A DNA stretch of 64,000 bases from JADYZU01 sp964540965 (GCA_964540965.1 CAZIOT010000012.1:1-64000); one strand, 5' to 3'. Shown: positions 7,854 through 15,700, counted from the stretch's first letter. The notes: generated by a model from the letters alone, not told the origin. Numbers and translations: made by a program.

Positions 7854-8303
7854 ATGATCTCCCAGAAGGCGAAATATGCGCTGCGCGCGCTGGTGGCCCT
7901 CGCGCGCTCGCACGGCACGGACGACACGCAGTTCATCTCCGACATCGCCGAGGCGCAGAACATCCCGAAAAAGTTCCTCGAGCAGATCCTGCTCGACCTC
8001 AAGCATCACGGGATCGTGATGAGCAGGCGCGGCAAGGCCGGCGGCTACATGCTGCTGAAGGCACCCGACGCCATTACCTTCGGCGAGGTGATGCGCATCG
8101 TCGACGGTCCGATCGCGCCGCTGCCGTGCCTGAGCCGCATGGCCTACAGGCGCTGCGAGGACTGCCGCGACGAGGCGAGCTGCGAGGTCAGACGGGTTTT
8201 CGCACGCGTGGCTGCTGCTACGCGGGAGATTCTCGACGGCACCACGATCGCGGACGCGATCGGGCCTGCTGTGAACGACCGTCTGCGCTCGCTCACAGCA
8301 TAG
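7854..8303 (+). CDS. Rrf2 family transcriptional regulator
   Basis: A 149-residue Rrf2-type winged-helix protein starting MISQKAKYALRALVAL. The HTH spans about residues 24-60 with the family signature GIVMSRRGKAGGYML. Cysteines C92, C101, C104 and C110 form a C-terminal cluster that could bind an Fe-S centre or sense thiols. An upstream extension of the open frame to 7803 is ignored because MISQKAKYAL is the standard family N-terminus. It sits 123 nt upstream of the sulfate transporter genes on the same strand, so regulation of sulfate or cysteine uptake, like CymR-type Rrf2 proteins, is a reasonable inference. Confidence 0.87.
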   Translation: MISQKAKYALRALVALARSHGTDDTQFISDIAEAQNIPKKFLEQILLDLKHHGIVMSRRGKAGGYMLLKAPDAITFGEVMRIVDGPIAPLPCLSRMAYRRCEDCRDEASCEVRRVFARVAAATREILDGTTIADAIGPAVNDRLRSLTA

Positions 8304-8426
8304 GGGCACTCCCCCGCAACGCCTGGGGAGAACGGCTTTCCAGAACCCGGCTTGAAATTGGAGGGTTTCGTCATACCATAACTCGACTGAAACGATAGGG
8401 TTAAAGGGCTAACTCAGGAGGTAGCC

Positions 8427-9443
8427 ATGCTCAATCGACGGTCCATTTTCCTCGCCGCCGCGCTCGCGGCTACTGCCCAACTGGGCGTCACCGGCTTCGC
8501 ATTCGCGCAGGACCAGCTCACCAACGTGTCCTACGACCCGACGCGCGAATTGTACCGCAAGTACAACGAGTTGTTCACCGCGCACTGGAAGGAGAAGACC
8601 GGCCGCGACGTCGTGGTGACCAACACTCATGGCGGCTCCGGCTCGCAGACGCGCACCGTGATCGACGGGCTGCCGGCCGACGTCGTCACCATGCCGCTGG
8701 CGGGCGACATCCTCGCCATCGAGGCGGCCGGCCTGATCCAGCCGGGCTGGCAGGACGAGTTCCAGCTCAATTCCTCCCCCTACCTTTCGACCATCGTCTT
8801 CCTCGTCCGCAAGGACAATCCCAAGGGCATCAAGTCCTGGGACGACCTGGTGAAGGACGGCGTCGAGGTGATCACGCCCAACCCCAAGACGTCCGGCGGC
8901 GCCCGCTGGAACTATCTGGCGGCCTGGGCCTTCGAGCTCGACCGCACCGGAGGCGACGCCGCCGCCGCGAAGGAGTTCGTGCGCAAGATCTACGAGCACG
9001 TGCCGGTGCTCGACAGCGGCGCTCGCGGCTCGACCAACACTTTCGTGAAGAACGGCATCGGCGACGTGCTGCTGGCCTGGGAGAACGAGGCGTTCCTGGC
9101 GATCGAGGAGCTTGGCCCCGGCACGGTCGAGATCGTCGTGCCGCCGCTTTCGATCCTCGCCGAGCCGCCCGTCGCCATCGTCGACAAGAATGTCGACGCA
9201 CGCGGCACCCGCGAGGTGGCGACCGAGTATCTCAACCATCTCTATTCGCCCGAGGCACAGAAGATCATCGCCGCGAGCTACTATCGCCCGCAATTCCCCG
9301 AGCATGCCGATCCGGAAGACGTCGCCCGTTTCCCGGACGTGAAGCTGGTGAAGATCAACGACGTGTTCGGCGGCTGGGCCGAAGCGCAGAAGACGCATTT
9401 CGCCGACGGCGGCGTGTTCGACGAGATCTACTCCAAGGACTGA
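8427..9443 (+). CDS. sbp: Sulfate/thiosulfate ABC transporter substrate-binding protein
   Basis: A 338-residue protein with a signal peptide ending at about residue 27 (FAFAQ). Diagnostic sulfate-binding motifs are present: NVSYDPTRELY at about 31, THGGSGSQ at about 70, NPKTSGGARWNYLAAW at about 152, and the C-terminal VKINDVFGGW. It binds sulfate or thiosulfate in the periplasm for CysTW. A strong AGGAGG lies 6 nt upstream of the ATG. The order Rrf2-sbp-cysT-cysW-cysA is typical. It is followed by a GNRA-loop hairpin. Confidence 0.95.
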   Translation: MLNRRSIFLAAALAATAQLGVTGFAFAQDQLTNVSYDPTRELYRKYNELFTAHWKEKTGRDVVVTNTHGGSGSQTRTVIDGLPADVVTMPLAGDILAIEAAGLIQPGWQDEFQLNSSPYLSTIVFLVRKDNPKGIKSWDDLVKDGVEVITPNPKTSGGARWNYLAAWAFELDRTGGDAAAAKEFVRKIYEHVPVLDSGARGSTNTFVKNGIGDVLLAWENEAFLAIEELGPGTVEIVVPPLSILAEPPVAIVDKNVDARGTREVATEYLNHLYSPEAQKIIAASYYRPQFPEHADPEDVARFPDVKLVKINDVFGGWAEAQKTHFADGGVFDEIYSKD

Positions 9444-9467
9444 CCCACAGTTTCGTCCTCCCGGACA

Positions 9468-9493
9468 GAGGGGCCGCGGCGACGCGGCCCCTC
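9468..9493 (+). terminator. Intercistronic hairpin between sbp and cysT
   Basis: A perfect 11-bp stem (GAGGGGCCGCG / CGCGGCCCCTC) closes a GCGA tetraloop of the GNRA class. No T-tract follows. It is well placed to stabilise the sbp message or to reduce read-through to the permease genes. Confidence 0.6.
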
Positions 9494-9516
9494 GACAGCT
9501 GAAAGAGACGAGCGGC

Positions 9517-10356
9517 ATGCCAGCCATACGCTTCAGAGAACCGAGCATCATTCCGGGCTTCCGACTGACCTTCGGTTTCACCGTGTTCTACCTGCTTCTG
9601 ATCGTCATCATCCCGATCGTCGGCCTCTACGCGAAGACCTTCGAGCTCGACTGGGCGGCGTTCGAGCGCATCGTCACCGGTCCGCGCTTCCAGGCGGCGC
9701 TGCGCCTTTCCTTCGGTGCCTCGCTGCTGGCCGCCGCCTTCAACGTGGTGATCGGCGTGATCATCGCCTGGGTACTGGTTCGCTACGAGTTTCCCGGCCG
9801 CCGCGTTCTCGACGCCATCGTCGACCTTCCCTTCGCGCTGCCGACGGCGGTAGCGGGGATCGCGCTGACGGCCATCTACGCGCCGGCGGGCTGGGTCGGC
9901 AGCCTGTTCGCGCCCTACGGCATCCGCATCGCCTATACGCCGCTCGGCATCTGGATCGCGCTGGTGTTCATCGGCCTTCCTTTCGTGGTGCGCACGGTGC
10001 AGCCGGTGCTCCAGGACCTGAGCCGCGAGACGGAGGAGGCGTCGGCCACGCTGGGCGCCACGCGGGCGCGGACGATCCGATCCGTCATCCTGCCGACGCT
10101 GGTGCCGGCCATCCTCACCGGATTCGCGCTGGCCTTCGCGCGCGCCGTCGGCGAGTACGGCTCGGTCATCTTCATCGCCGGCAACCTGCCGCGGCAGACC
10201 GAAATATTGCCGCTGCTGATCGTCTTCCGGCTGGAGGAATTCAACTATGCGGGCGCGGCGGCGATCGCCGCCGTCATGCTCACGGTGTCGTTCCTCATCC
10301 TGCTCGCCATCAACCTGATCCAGGCCTGGAGTCAGAGGAGATATGCCCTTGGCTGA
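9517..10356 (+). CDS. cysT: Sulfate ABC transporter permease CysT (CysU)
   Basis: A 279-residue inner-membrane permease with about six helices. It has the CysT-type segments VDLPFALPTAVAGIALT near residue 107 and the EAA loop (EEASATLGATRARTIRSVILP) at about 176-196, which contacts the ATPase. AVGEYGSVIFIAGN near 210 is typical of the sulfate/molybdate permease family. It forms the transmembrane pore with CysW. The stop overlaps the cysW start by 14 nt. Codon use still matches the left part of the window. Confidence 0.94.
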   Translation: MPAIRFREPSIIPGFRLTFGFTVFYLLLIVIIPIVGLYAKTFELDWAAFERIVTGPRFQAALRLSFGASLLAAAFNVVIGVIIAWVLVRYEFPGRRVLDAIVDLPFALPTAVAGIALTAIYAPAGWVGSLFAPYGIRIAYTPLGIWIALVFIGLPFVVRTVQPVLQDLSRETEEASATLGATRARTIRSVILPTLVPAILTGFALAFARAVGEYGSVIFIAGNLPRQTEILPLLIVFRLEEFNYAGAAAIAAVMLTVSFLILLAINLIQAWSQRRYALG

Positions 10357-11227
10357 CATGGCTTTTTCCCCAGCGGCGATGGCTGCAATCCGCTCGCCCG
10401 TGGGCGAGGCACCCGCCGTCCGATGGACGCTCATCGCCATTTCGGTTGCGGTGCTGGCGCTGTTCCTGCTGCTGCCGCTCGCCCTCGTCTTCGTCGAGGC
10501 GCTGCGCATGGGCTGGGGGCAGTACGTCGCGACCTTCAGCAATCCCGACGCGCGCGCCGCGATCTGGCTGACCCTGCTGGTCGCGGTGCTGGCGGTGCCG
10601 TGCAATCTCGTATTCGGCGTCGCTGCGGCCTGGGCCATCGCGAAGTACCGCTTCCGCGGCCGCGCCTTCCTGATCTCGCTGATCGACCTGCCCTTCTCGG
10701 TGTCGCCGGTGGTGGCGGGCCTGTGCATCGTCCTGCTGTTCGGCACCAATTCGCTGATCGGCGGCTGGCTGGTCGGGCACGGCTTTCCCGTGGTCTTTGC
10801 CCTGCCGGGCATCGCGCTGGCCACGATGTTCGTCACCTTTCCCTTCGTCGCCCGCGAATTGATCCCGGTGATGATCGAACAGGGCCGCGCCGAGGAGGAA
10901 GCGGCCCTGACCCTTGGCGCCTCGGGCTGGCGGACGTTCCTGACCGTCACCCTGCCGAACATCCGCTGGGCGCTGCTTTATGGCGTGCTCCTCTGCACCG
11001 CGCGTGCCATGGGCGAATTCGGCGCCGTCGCCGTCGTCTCGGGCAAGATCCGCGGCCAGACCGCGACGATGCCGATCACCATCGAGATGAACTACAACGA
11101 ATATCTGTCGGTCGCGGCGTTTTCGCTGGCGGCGCTGCTGACGCTGCTTGCCCTTGCCACGCTGATGATCCGCGGGCTGCTGGAACTGCGCTATGCCGAT
11201 CAGCTTGCCGCCGCGCGCCGCCATTAG
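10343..11227 (+). CDS. cysW: Sulfate ABC transporter permease CysW
   Basis: A 294-residue permease with the CysW-type sequence LIDLPFSVSPVVAGLCIVLL near residue 112, the EAA loop EEEAALTLGASGWRTFLTVTLP at about 183-204, and ARAMGEFGAVAVVSG. The ATG at 10343 has AGAGGAG just upstream and overlaps cysT. Four of its five TTT Phe codons fall in the last half (after about 10780), whereas the genes to the left almost always use TTC. This gene may therefore contain the junction between two compositional backgrounds, although the reading frame is intact. Confidence 0.94.
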   Translation: MPLADMAFSPAAMAAIRSPVGEAPAVRWTLIAISVAVLALFLLLPLALVFVEALRMGWGQYVATFSNPDARAAIWLTLLVAVLAVPCNLVFGVAAAWAIAKYRFRGRAFLISLIDLPFSVSPVVAGLCIVLLFGTNSLIGGWLVGHGFPVVFALPGIALATMFVTFPFVARELIPVMIEQGRAEEEAALTLGASGWRTFLTVTLPNIRWALLYGVLLCTARAMGEFGAVAVVSGKIRGQTATMPITIEMNYNEYLSVAAFSLAALLTLLALATLMIRGLLELRYADQLAAARRH

Positions 11228-11237
11228 GAGAGCCCCG

Positions 11238-11969
11238 ATGCACATCGAAATCGACGAGATACGCAAGGACTTTGGCGTGACCGCCGCCCTGACCCCGGTG
11301 TCGCTGTCGATCCCCTCGGGCGCGCTGGTGGCGCTGCTGGGGCCGTCAGGGTCGGGCAAGACCACGCTTCTGCGCATCCTCGGCGGGCTCGAGTTTCCGA
11401 CCGCGGGCCGGGTGCTGTTCGACGGGCAGGATGCGACCGGCCTGTCGGTGCAGGACCGCCGCGCCGGTTTCGTGTTCCAGTCCTACGCCCTGTTCCGCCA
11501 CATGACGGTGTTCGAAAACATCGCCTATGGGCTAAAGGCGCGGCCCCGGGCCACGCGCCCGCCCCGGCCCGAGATCGCCCGGCGCGTGACCCGACTGCTC
11601 GACCTGATCCAGTTGCCCGACATCGGCGCCCGCTATCCGTCGCAACTGTCGGGCGGGCAGCAGCAACGGGTGGCGCTGGCCCGCGCCCTGGCGATCGAGC
11701 CGCGGATGCTGCTGCTGGACGAACCCTTTGGCGCGCTGGATGCCAAGGTGCGCAAGGAACTGCGGCAGGGCCTGCGCGAAATCCACGACACCACCGGGCT
11801 GACTACGGTTTTCGTCACCCACGATCAGGAAGAGGCGATGGAGCTGGCCGATCTGGTCGTTGTGATGTCGGGGTCAACATCGGGGGGCAAGATCGAACAG
11901 GTCGGCAAGCCGGCCGAGATCCGCGCCCGGCCGCGCACCGATTTCGTCCGCGACTTCATCGCCGCCTGA
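11238..11969 (+). CDS. cysA: Sulfate ABC transporter ATP-binding protein CysA, short form
   Basis: A 243-residue ABC ATPase starting at the ATG at 11238 (AGGAG upstream). Walker A GPSGSGKT is at 35-42, the signature LSGGQ at 137-141, Walker B LLLDEP at 158-163, and the H-loop in VFVTHDQEEAMELAD. Usual CysA proteins are about 340-360 residues with a C-terminal TOBE-like regulatory domain. This one stops right after the nucleotide-binding domain (FVRDFIAA), so transport coupling should remain but the regulatory domain is absent. A few extra residues (GSTSGGK) sit before IEQVG. Confidence 0.9.
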   Translation: MHIEIDEIRKDFGVTAALTPVSLSIPSGALVALLGPSGSGKTTLLRILGGLEFPTAGRVLFDGQDATGLSVQDRRAGFVFQSYALFRHMTVFENIAYGLKARPRATRPPRPEIARRVTRLLDLIQLPDIGARYPSQLSGGQQQRVALARALAIEPRMLLLDEPFGALDAKVRKELRQGLREIHDTTGLTTVFVTHDQEEAMELADLVVVMSGSTSGGKIEQVGKPAEIRARPRTDFVRDFIAA

Positions 11970-11972
11970 GCG

Positions 11973-11996
11973 GGGCGGCCGGCGCCTCAGCCGCCC
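11973..11996. terminator. Hairpin between convergent cysA and DUF1993 genes
   Basis: A perfect 7-bp stem (GGGCGGC / GCCGCCC) with a 10-nt loop spans the 17-nt gap between the two stops and enters the DUF1993 3' end. It could act on both strands. There is no T-tract. Confidence 0.4.
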
Positions 11997-12475
11997 AGGA
12001 AATCGACCTTGCCCAATTCCACGCCGTCATGGCGCAGGATGTTGTAGGCGGTGGTCATGTGGAAATAGAAATTCGGGATGGCGTAGAAGCCCAGATAGGA
12101 CGCGCCGGTCATCTGCAACTCGCGCGGCCCGGCCTTGAAGCTGATCTCGCGGTCGTCGGCGGTGGCAAAGGCCTCGGGCGGGATGGTTTCCAGAAAGGCC
12201 ACCGTCCTGTCGATCCGCGCCTGAAGCCCGGCGAAATCGGTCTCGTCATCCTCGAACCGCGGATTCTCGATCCCGGTCATGCGGGCGGCGATGGCCTTGG
12301 CATGGTCGCAGGCGATCTGCACCTGCCGGGTCAACGGCAGCATGTCGGGGTAAAGCCGGTCCCCCAGCAGCGTCTCCGGCGCCACCCGGCGCGGCCCGCA
12401 CGAGGCTTCGGCCTTGGCAAGGATTTTGGCGAGGGCACGCAGGGAATGGATGACCGGGGGAAGCGGGGATTGCAT
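11987..12475 (-). CDS. DUF1993 domain-containing protein
   Basis: A 162-residue cytoplasmic protein starting MQSPLPPVIHSLRALAKIL. It resembles the DUF1993 family, DinB-like four-helix bundles of unknown function. Conserved features include LYPDMLPLTRQVQIACDHAK near 55-74 and the C-terminal YAIPNFYFHMTTAYNILRHDGVELGK. A histidine-rich pattern (H77-type in CDHAK, FHM) could hold a metal, but this is inference. The start is supported by AGGAG 6 nt upstream. A palindromic operator-like site lies about 95 nt upstream in the divergent region. Confidence 0.85.
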   Translation of the reverse strand: MQSPLPPVIHSLRALAKILAKAEASCGPRRVAPETLLGDRLYPDMLPLTRQVQIACDHAKAIAARMTGIENPRFEDDETDFAGLQARIDRTVAFLETIPPEAFATADDREISFKAGPRELQMTGASYLGFYAIPNFYFHMTTAYNILRHDGVELGKVDFLGG

Positions 12476-12568
12476 GGCAGGCTCCTGTTTCCGCGGCACG
12501 GTAAGGGTTTCGGCCGGCAGGGAAAAGGGGGCTGCGGGGCAGGATGGCAAATGCCATATAACCATTTG

Positions 12569-12585
12569 ATACTACGGTATAGTAT
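12569..12585. promoter_or_regulatory. Operator-like dyad ATACTA-N5-TAGTAT
   Basis: A perfect inverted repeat, ATACTACGGTATAGTAT, lies in the 207-nt divergent region between the DUF1993 gene and the frameshifted small ORF. It stands out as AT-rich against the GC-rich surroundings. The size and symmetry suit a dimeric winged-helix repressor (MarR, HxlR or PadR type), but no regulator gene is next to it. Confidence 0.5.
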
Positions 12586-12682
12586 TCGCACCCTGCCCGC
12601 CCTTTTTGCGCCCTTTCCGCTTCACGGCGCGCTGGTGTTGTGGTAGAAATTTCCACTGTCCCCTGCCGCGGAATCCCCCCTC

Positions 12683-12998
12683 ATGAGCGTCCAGCTTTGC
12701 GACAACATTGTCTGTTGCGGCCACCACGCCCTGCGCGAACAGGTGTCGCTTGACCCCTTCCCGCTGATCGAACCACGCTGGATGCGGATCACGGTCGACC
12801 TGCCCCCCCGACACCTTTCCACCCGGCGCCGCCCTGTGGGAGGCGCAGGAAGGCAGGTTCGTGCTGAAATACATGTGGCCGGCGGGAAGCTGTGGGCCGC
12901 GCACAAAGGAATTCCTCGCCAATCTGGAGGCGTATGCCCGCGCGGTCGCGCCCCCCGAGCCGCCGCCCCCTCCCCCGCCACGACCCCGCCGGCTTTAG
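12683..12998 (+). pseudogene. Small ORF of unknown function, frameshifted at a C7 run
   Basis: An ATG-initiated frame (start at 12683, or the in-frame ATG at 12782) runs to MRITVDLPP and then leaves frame at seven consecutive C residues (12803-12809). If one C is removed the frame continues through DTFPPGAALWEAQEGRF, VLKYMWPAGSCGPRTKEF and LANLEAYARAV to a proline-rich tail ending PRPRRL and TAG at 12998, 3' of which argF converges. The second part has clearly protein-like codon use. It is either a homopolymer sequencing error, a genuine pseudogene or a slippage-controlled gene. No family recognised. Confidence 0.5.
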
Positions 12999-13925
12999 TC
13001 AGACGCCAAGGCACCAGCGCATCACCGCCTTCTGCGCATGCAGCCGGTTTTCCGCCTCGTCGAAGATCACCGAATGCGGGCCGTCCATCACCGCGCTTGT
13101 CGCCTCGTCGTTGCGATGGGCGGGCAGGCAATGCATGAACAGCGCATCGGGCTTGGCCCGCGCCATCAGGTGTTCGTTGACCTGATAGGGCCGCAACTGG
13201 TTGTGCCGCCGTTCGCGCGCCGATTCCGGGTCGTGCATCGACACCCAGGTGTCGGTGACCACCAGATCGGCACCCTCGACCGCGCGTTCGGGGTTGCGGT
13301 CCACGGTCACCGGATGGCCCCTGGACGCCGCGAAATCCAGCCAGACCTGTTCCGGATCCAGCGTCGGCGGCCCGGTAAAGGTCAGGTCGAAACCGAACTG
13401 CCCTGCCGCATGGGCAAAGCTGGCGAATACGTTGTTGCCGTCGCCCGACCACACCACCTTGCGCCCGGCGATGGGGCCGCGGTGTTCCTCGTAGGTCATG
13501 ATATCGGCCATGATCTGGCAGGGATGGGTGCGGTTGGTCAGGCCGTTGATGACCGGCACCGTGGCATATTCGGCCATGTCGAGCAGGGTCTGCTCCTCGA
13601 ACGTGCGGATCATGATCAGGTCGACATAGCGCGACAGGACGCGGGCGGTGTCGGCGATGGTTTCGCCATGGCCGAGTTGCATTTCCTTGCCCGACAGCAC
13701 CATGGTTTGCCCGCCCAGCTGCCGCACGCCGACATCAAAGGACAACCGGGTCCGGGTCGAGGGCTTTTCGAAGATCAGCGCCACCATGCGCCCGGCCAGC
13801 GGCTGGTCGTCGTCGGGCGTGCCGCGCGGCCGGCCGTTGCGGGCGTCCTTCATCGCGCGGGCACTGTCGATCATCGCGCGCAAATCGGCGGGGTCGGTGG
13901 TGTGGATGTCGAGGAAATGGTTCAT
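12999..13925 (-). CDS. argF: Ornithine carbamoyltransferase
   Basis: A 308-residue enzyme that makes citrulline from ornithine and carbamoyl phosphate in arginine synthesis. The carbamoyl-phosphate motif STRTR is at about residue 48-52 (FEKPSTRTRLSFDVG), HPCQ near 125, and the catalytic loop HCLPAHR near 262, with the SMG-like loop replaced by DTWVSMHD. The start is at MNHFLDIHTT; a longer frame upstream is ignored. It lies downstream of argD on the same strand, with 92 nt between containing a Rhodobacteraceae-type intergenic repeat. Confidence 0.95.
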   Translation of the reverse strand: MNHFLDIHTTDPADLRAMIDSARAMKDARNGRPRGTPDDDQPLAGRMVALIFEKPSTRTRLSFDVGVRQLGGQTMVLSGKEMQLGHGETIADTARVLSRYVDLIMIRTFEEQTLLDMAEYATVPVINGLTNRTHPCQIMADIMTYEEHRGPIAGRKVVWSGDGNNVFASFAHAAGQFGFDLTFTGPPTLDPEQVWLDFAASRGHPVTVDRNPERAVEGADLVVTDTWVSMHDPESARERRHNQLRPYQVNEHLMARAKPDALFMHCLPAHRNDEATSAVMDGPHSVIFDEAENRLHAQKAVMRWCLGV

Positions 13926-13970
13926 GGCGTTTCGCTTTTCCTGCGGCGGCATCCCGGCGGAGAGGCCGGG

Positions 13971-14016
13971 GGCCGCCTGCCCCCGGACCCCCGGGGGTAT
14001 TTGTGCCAGAATGAGA
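13971..14016. repeat. Rhodobacteraceae-type intergenic repeat (copy A)
   Basis: GC-rich block reading CCTGCCCCCGGACCCCCGG followed by a GTATTT box and an AGAATGAG end. The same layout (TGCCCCCGGACCCCCGAGG then ATATTTGG and GAAGAATG) occurs at about 46015-46054 and inverted at 46201-46229. It lies between argD and argF and contains no coding sequence. Confidence 0.6.
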
Positions 14017-14017
14017 A

Positions 14018-15196
14018 TCAGGCGGGTTTCAGGGCGGTCGCCGCGGCGTCGAGGCGGCCAAGCGCCTCGGCAATGTCGGCATCGGGGATGTTGAGCGCGG
14101 GCAGGATGCGCACCACATTGTCGGCGGCGGGCGCTGTCAGCACCCCCGCGTCATAGCCGGCCCGCACCACATCGGCGGGCGCCACCCGGCATTTCAGGCC
14201 CAGCATGAGGCCCGATCCGCGCACCCCTTCGAACACATCGGGATGGGCGGCGACCAGACCCTCAAGCCCCTGCCGCAGAAGGCCGCCCTTGCGGCCGACA
14301 TCGTTCAGGAAGGCGGGATCCGAGATGATCTCGACCACCCGCGCCCCGACCGCGCAGCCCAGCGGATTGCCGCCATAGGTCGACCCATGGGTGCCAACCG
14401 TCATGCCCGAGGCGGCCTTTTCGGTGGCCAGCACCGCGCCCAGCGGAAAGCCGCCGCCGATGCCCTTGGCCACCATCATGATATCCGGCGTGATCCCGGC
14501 CCATTCATGGGCGAACAGCCGCCCGGTCCGGCCCATGCCGCATTGCACCTCGTCCAGGATCAGCAGCGCGCCGGTATCGTCGCACAGGGCGCGCAGCGCC
14601 TTGAGATCGGCATCGGACATGGGCCTGATGCCGCCCTCGCCCTGCACAGGCTCGACGATCACCGCGCCGACATCGGGCCCGCGCATCGCTGCCTCGAGCG
14701 CGGGGCGGTCGCCCCAGGGCACATGGATGAAGCCGGGCAGCAAGGGGGCAAAGCCCTTGGTCATCTTCTCGGACCCGGCGGCGGCGATGGCGGCCGAGGA
14801 CCGGCCGTGGAACGACCCTTCGAAGGCGATCACGGTGGTGCGGTCGGGATCGTCGCTTTCATACCAGTATTTCCGCGCCATCTTGATGGCGAGTTCCGCG
14901 GCCTCGGTTCCGGAATTGGTGAAGAAACAGGTGTCGGCAAAGCTGCGGTCGACCAGGAGGTCGGCCAGCCTTTGCTGTTCGGGAATGGTGTAGAGGTTCG
15001 ACAGGTGCCAGATCCGGCCCGCCTGCGCCGTCAGCACCGCGACCAGATCGGGGTTGGCATGGCCCAGCGAATTGACCGCGATCCCGGCCGCAAGGTCAAG
15101 GTAACGGCGCCCGTCCGTCGCGGTCAGCCAGCTGCCCTCGCCCTTTTCAAAGGACAGGGGGGCGCGGTTGTAGGTCGGCAGAAGCGTGGGGATCAT
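14018..15196 (-). CDS. argD: Acetylornithine aminotransferase (class III)
   Basis: A 392-residue PLP enzyme of arginine synthesis, converting N-acetylglutamate semialdehyde to N-acetylornithine. It shows the class-III pattern FTNSGTEAAELAIKMARKYW near 95, FEGSFHGR near 125, ILDEVQCGMGRTG near 205, and the PLP lysine in MMVAKGIGGGFPLGAV near 240. The ATG at 15196 is used although the frame extends upstream, because MIPTLLPTYNRAPLSFEKGEGSWL is the family N-terminus. It forms an operon with argF. A short peptide frame ending in four Arg codons lies about 110 nt upstream. Confidence 0.95.
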   Translation of the reverse strand: MIPTLLPTYNRAPLSFEKGEGSWLTATDGRRYLDLAAGIAVNSLGHANPDLVAVLTAQAGRIWHLSNLYTIPEQQRLADLLVDRSFADTCFFTNSGTEAAELAIKMARKYWYESDDPDRTTVIAFEGSFHGRSSAAIAAAGSEKMTKGFAPLLPGFIHVPWGDRPALEAAMRGPDVGAVIVEPVQGEGGIRPMSDADLKALRALCDDTGALLILDEVQCGMGRTGRLFAHEWAGITPDIMMVAKGIGGGFPLGAVLATEKAASGMTVGTHGSTYGGNPLGCAVGARVVEIISDPAFLNDVGRKGGLLRQGLEGLVAAHPDVFEGVRGSGLMLGLKCRVAPADVVRAGYDAGVLTAPAADNVVRILPALNIPDADIAEALGRLDAAATALKPA

Positions 15197-15303
15197 GGCA
15201 AATCCTGTGGATGAGGGCCAAGTCGTGCCAAGGCACGGAGAGAGAGTCAACGCAGGTCGGGAAAGACAGAACCGCCGGACAAGCGGACGCGGGCCGAGGG
15301 GGC

Positions 15304-15348
15304 TCAGCGTCGGCGTCGGAACAGGAAAGGCGTGTCCATGCGGGTCAT
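15304..15348 (-). CDS. Putative arginine leader peptide upstream of argD
   Basis: A 14-codon frame, MTRMDTPFLFRRRR then TGA, lies on the argD strand about 108 nt before the argD start. It ends with four consecutive Arg codons (CGA CGC CGA CGC), directly upstream of an arginine-biosynthesis operon. Amino-acid leader peptides in attenuators have this design. No strong ribosome binding site and no T-tract terminator were found in the spacer, only a small CGTGCC/GGCACG hairpin, so the call is tentative and could be a chance Arg run in GC-rich DNA. Confidence 0.35.
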   Translation of the reverse strand: MTRMDTPFLFRRRR

Positions 15349-15390
15349 GCGCCGGTCTTACGGGGAAACCCCCGCTTGTGAAAGGGCAAA

Positions 15391-15700
15391 TCAGCGCGCC
15401 TTCAGCCGGATCGGCAACGCGCGCAGCTCGGCAGCGGCCAGCGCCGACAGGACCGGGACCGCGATGGCGCCCACCCGCAGCGGCCCCGTGCCGCAGCCGA
15501 AAGCAGGCCGCAGATCATCGGCGCCGCCGCGAACACCCATGGCACCAGCGGCGCCGCGACCAGCAAGAAGGGCAGAAACCGCGCGCTTGCCCGGCCTGAG
15601 ACGCTGCGGAACGACAGGAAAGGCGGTCAGGATGGCGAACAGTGCCAACGGCACATCGCCTTCGGCGGCGCAAGGCGCGTCCTTATGCGCCCAGACCATG
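15391..15700 (-). pseudogene. Possible degraded small membrane protein between argD and gcrA
   Basis: The 777-nt region between argD and gcrA has no intact conserved gene. On the minus strand one frame gives GDVPLALFAILTAFPVVPQR, a helix-like stretch, and the +1 frame immediately after gives FLPFLLVAAPLVPWVFAAAP, a second helix-like stretch. One frameshift would join them into a small two- to three-helix membrane protein. I do not recognise a family, and both stretches could be chance products of GC-rich DNA. Confidence 0.25.

Noticed and set aside
9355..10962. Long minus-strand open frame across cysT and cysW
   Set aside because: Low-complexity Arg/Ser/Asp-rich translation antisense to recognised permease genes.
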